Origin: Eubacteriales bacterium
GTDB lineage: Bacteria > Bacillota > Clostridia > Peptostreptococcales > Anaerovoracaceae
Reading direction: 5' to 3'
DNA length: 7,957 nucleotides
Assembly: GCA_028680875.1 (NCBI GenBank)
Contig: JAQUJQ010000063.1
Coordinates: 1-7,957 of the forward strand
The translations under genes and the position numbers were made by a program. Numbering within the stretch: the stretch's first letter is position 1; every line of letters starts with the position of its first letter. The notes below the pieces were generated by a model. It worked only from the letters and a program-made list of their open reading frames with translations. It was not told the origin of the DNA and ran no database searches. This document shows positions 6,760 through 7,957 of this stretch, piece after piece.

Positions 6760-6820
6760 AGACAGGGGGACGTTTAGACTGTCTTTATCGAATAAGACAG
6801 TCTAAACGTCCCCCTGTCTT
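6759..6820. repeat. REP-like perfect 27-bp inverted repeat with 8-nt loop
   Basis: The left arm (6759-6785), beginning AAGACAGGGGGACGT, and the right arm (6794-6820), ending ACGTCCCCCTGTCTT, are exact reverse complements over 27 bases, separated by TATCGAAT. Each arm is in turn bounded by a 7-bp inverted pair, AAGACAG and CTGTCTT, so a single arm can also fold into a small hairpin. This is the arrangement of a REP doublet (BIME). The GGGGACGTTT core recalls intergenic repeats that I associate with Y1/RAYT transposases in Firmicutes. No transposase gene lies in the window. The element sits between two convergent genes and may stabilise or end both transcripts, although neither side has a good T tract. 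Confidence 0.85.
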
Positions 6821-6822
6821 CA

Positions 6823-6850
6823 AAGCAGTCTAAATGTCCCCCCCCTGCTT
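6823..6850. repeat. Third, diverged copy of the REP-like unit
   Basis: This 28-base unit starts AAGCAGTCTAAATGTC and ends CTGCTT. It aligns with the right arm of the element beside it (6794-6820, starting AAGACAGTCTAAACGTC), in the same orientation after a 2-nt gap. The differences are a lost A, C to T in ACGT and a longer C run. The ends changed together, from AAGACAG/CTGTCTT to AAGCAG/CTGCTT, so the unit still closes into a hairpin. The unit ends 4 nt before the antiporter stop codon (complement of 6855-6857). Confidence 0.7.
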
Positions 6851-6854
6851 TATT

Positions 6855-7957
6855 TTATGAGCCAATCACTTCAGCGTCCTCAGAAACCGAGCTTATAGTG
6901 TATTTCTTTTCACCAAAGAGTTTGTTTAATATGAATACGGATACAACAAATACGCCCAGTACAACTATCATAGGAATCAAGGGATTATCCATAAATCCGG
7001 AAAGCAAGAAACCCACACAAGCTGCTACGGCACAGGTAACGGAATAAGGGATTTGGGTCTTAATGTGGTCAGTATGTCTAATGTTTGATGCAGCAGATGA
7101 AAGGATTGCTGTATCGGCAAGAGGTGAACAGTGGTTACCGAAACCACCGCCGCCGATTACGGCTGCAATACAGGCATATTCACTGACATCCATCTGGAGG
7201 GCAAGAGGTACAGCAAGAGGAATCATAATGGCGTATGTACCCCATGAGGCCCCGGTGGAAAAAGTCATCAGGCAAGCGAAAGCGAAGATGATTAATGGCA
7301 TGATGAAGCCGGGAACGTTTCCGACAAATAAGGAAGATAAATATTCTGCTGTTTCTAAATAAGCACAGACGGAACCGATTCCCCAAGCAAATGATAGAAG
7401 GATGAATACGAAAACCATAGATTTAGCACCAACTACGAAGGCCGCTATAGAGTCAGTGACGTTGGAGAGCCTCCTGACTCGGTACCAAATAATAGATGCG
7501 ACAACAGTTATACTCGTTGAGTATACCAGAGCTAATACACCATCCATTTGTTGAACTGCTTCTAAAATACTGGCACCGCTATAGAAGCCGCCTGTATAGA
7601 GCATAAAGTTTAATGCGAGAATAATCAGCAATATGATGGGAGCAAGCAGGTCGATAGCTTTACCATTAGCCTGTTCAATAGAGGAGAAGTCATCGTCGTC
7701 GGCGGCTCCGCCGCTAAAGGTCTTATCGCAAAGTGCGCCTGTTTCCATTGTTCTTTTTTCTGCTTTTGCCATAGGCCCAAAGTCGAGATTTAGATAAACG
7801 ACTACCAGTACCATAATAAGGGAAAGCCAGGCGTAATAGTTATAAGGGATAACGTGTAAGAATACTTGGAAACCATCTACGGGCTGACCTTGATCAGAAT
7901 AAGCTCCGGCTATTAAGGAACAAATAAAAGCGACCCAGCTGGAGAGAGGTACCACTA
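6855..7957 (-). CDS. Na+/H+ antiporter, NhaC family (5' truncated)
   Basis: The frame is open from the right edge to the TAA at 6857-6855, giving about 367 visible residues. NhaC proteins usually have 450-520, so roughly the first quarter is missing. The GTG near the edge is internal, since it opens the conserved PLSSWVAFI block. The visible part holds several hydrophobic segments, a hydrophilic loop at about 60-100 with an acidic DDDD stretch, and the family's signature near the end: FSTGASWGTYAIMIPLAVPL (232-251), then GGGGFGNHCSPLADTAILSS (268-287) and HTDHIKTQIPYS (294-305). The protein sits in the cytoplasmic membrane and exchanges Na+ for H+; some relatives exchange amine or organic acid pairs (malate/lactate type), which sequence alone does not exclude. 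The gene is convergent with the DUF2344 operon and separated from it by the REP-like repeats. Its promoter is outside the window. Confidence 0.88.
   Translation of the reverse strand, partial: VVPLSSWVAFICSLIAGAYSDQGQPVDGFQVFLHVIPYNYYAWLSLIMVLVVVYLNLDFGPMAKAEKRTMETGALCDKTFSGGAADDDDFSSIEQANGKAIDLLAPIILLIILALNFMLYTGGFYSGASILEAVQQMDGVLALVYSTSITVVASIIWYRVRRLSNVTDSIAAFVVGAKSMVFVFILLSFAWGIGSVCAYLETAEYLSSLFVGNVPGFIMPLIIFAFACLMTFSTGASWGTYAIMIPLAVPLALQMDVSEYACIAAVIGGGGFGNHCSPLADTAILSSAASNIRHTDHIKTQIPYSVTCAVAACVGFLLSGFMDNPLIPMIVVLGVFVVSVFILNKLFGEKKYTISSVSEDAEVIGS

Noticed and set aside
6759..6820. Simple bidirectional Rho-independent terminator
   Set aside because: The stem is much longer than usual, has no good T tract on either side, and is followed by a related third copy; REP-like element explains it better, though it may still end transcription.
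6759..6850. Short CRISPR array
   Set aside because: The units are in mixed orientation with gaps of 8 and 2 nt, so there are no spacers.
7063..7362. Open frame on the + strand inside the antiporter gene
   Set aside because: It lies opposite conserved NhaC coding sequence, has no ribosome binding site and resembles no known protein.
7953..7955. GTG at the right edge as the start of the antiporter gene
   Set aside because: It falls inside the conserved PLSSW region of NhaC proteins, and the visible length is too short for a full protein.

Overview
The window looks like chromosomal DNA from an anaerobic, low-GC, endospore-forming Firmicute, most likely of the class Clostridia. The reasons are the AT-rich composition, strong AGGAG-type ribosome binding sites, a SpoIVFA/SpoIVFB-like sporulation protease pair, and the adjoining radical SAM/DUF2344 pair that usually sits beside it in Clostridia. 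I see no tRNA, rRNA, CRISPR array or complete insertion sequence, and no gene-free stretch longer than about 150 bases.

Left part (1-1665): the 3' part of an iron-siderophore/cobalamin-type ABC transporter binding protein (+ strand) runs tail to tail, only 3 bp apart, into an XRE-type regulator with an S24/LexA-like C-terminal domain (- strand). The regulator's promoter region (1519-1665) is shared with a divergent gene and is rich in inverted repeats, so autoregulation and control of that neighbour are likely.

Middle (1666-6759): first comes a two-domain protein whose N-terminal half resembles the activation domain of B12-dependent methionine synthase, with a four-cysteine cluster, and whose C-terminal half is an HD phosphohydrolase. 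A terminator-like hairpin follows, and its 3' arm contains the Shine-Dalgarno sequence of the next gene. Then comes a tight four-gene operon: a SpoIVFA-like membrane protein with a degenerate LytM/M23 domain, a SpoIVFB-like M50 intramembrane protease, a B12-binding-type radical SAM protein (TIGR03960-like) and its DUF2344 partner (TIGR03936-like). The last three junctions are an 8-nt gap, a 10-nt overlap and a 4-nt ATGA overlap, so translation is probably coupled.

Right part (6759-7957): at the stop codon of the DUF2344 gene lies a REP-like element. It consists of a perfect 27-bp inverted repeat with an 8-nt loop plus a third, diverged copy. It separates the operon from a convergent NhaC-family Na+/H+ antiporter gene (- strand) whose 5' end lies beyond the window. 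The genes that often follow this operon in Clostridia (rng, rplU, rpmA) do not follow directly here.

The points most worth a second look are the MetH-activation-like/HD fusion, the hairpin that overlaps the spoIVFA ribosome binding site, the REP-like triplet at the end of the operon, and the still uncharacterised radical SAM/DUF2344 pair coupled to a sporulation protease.
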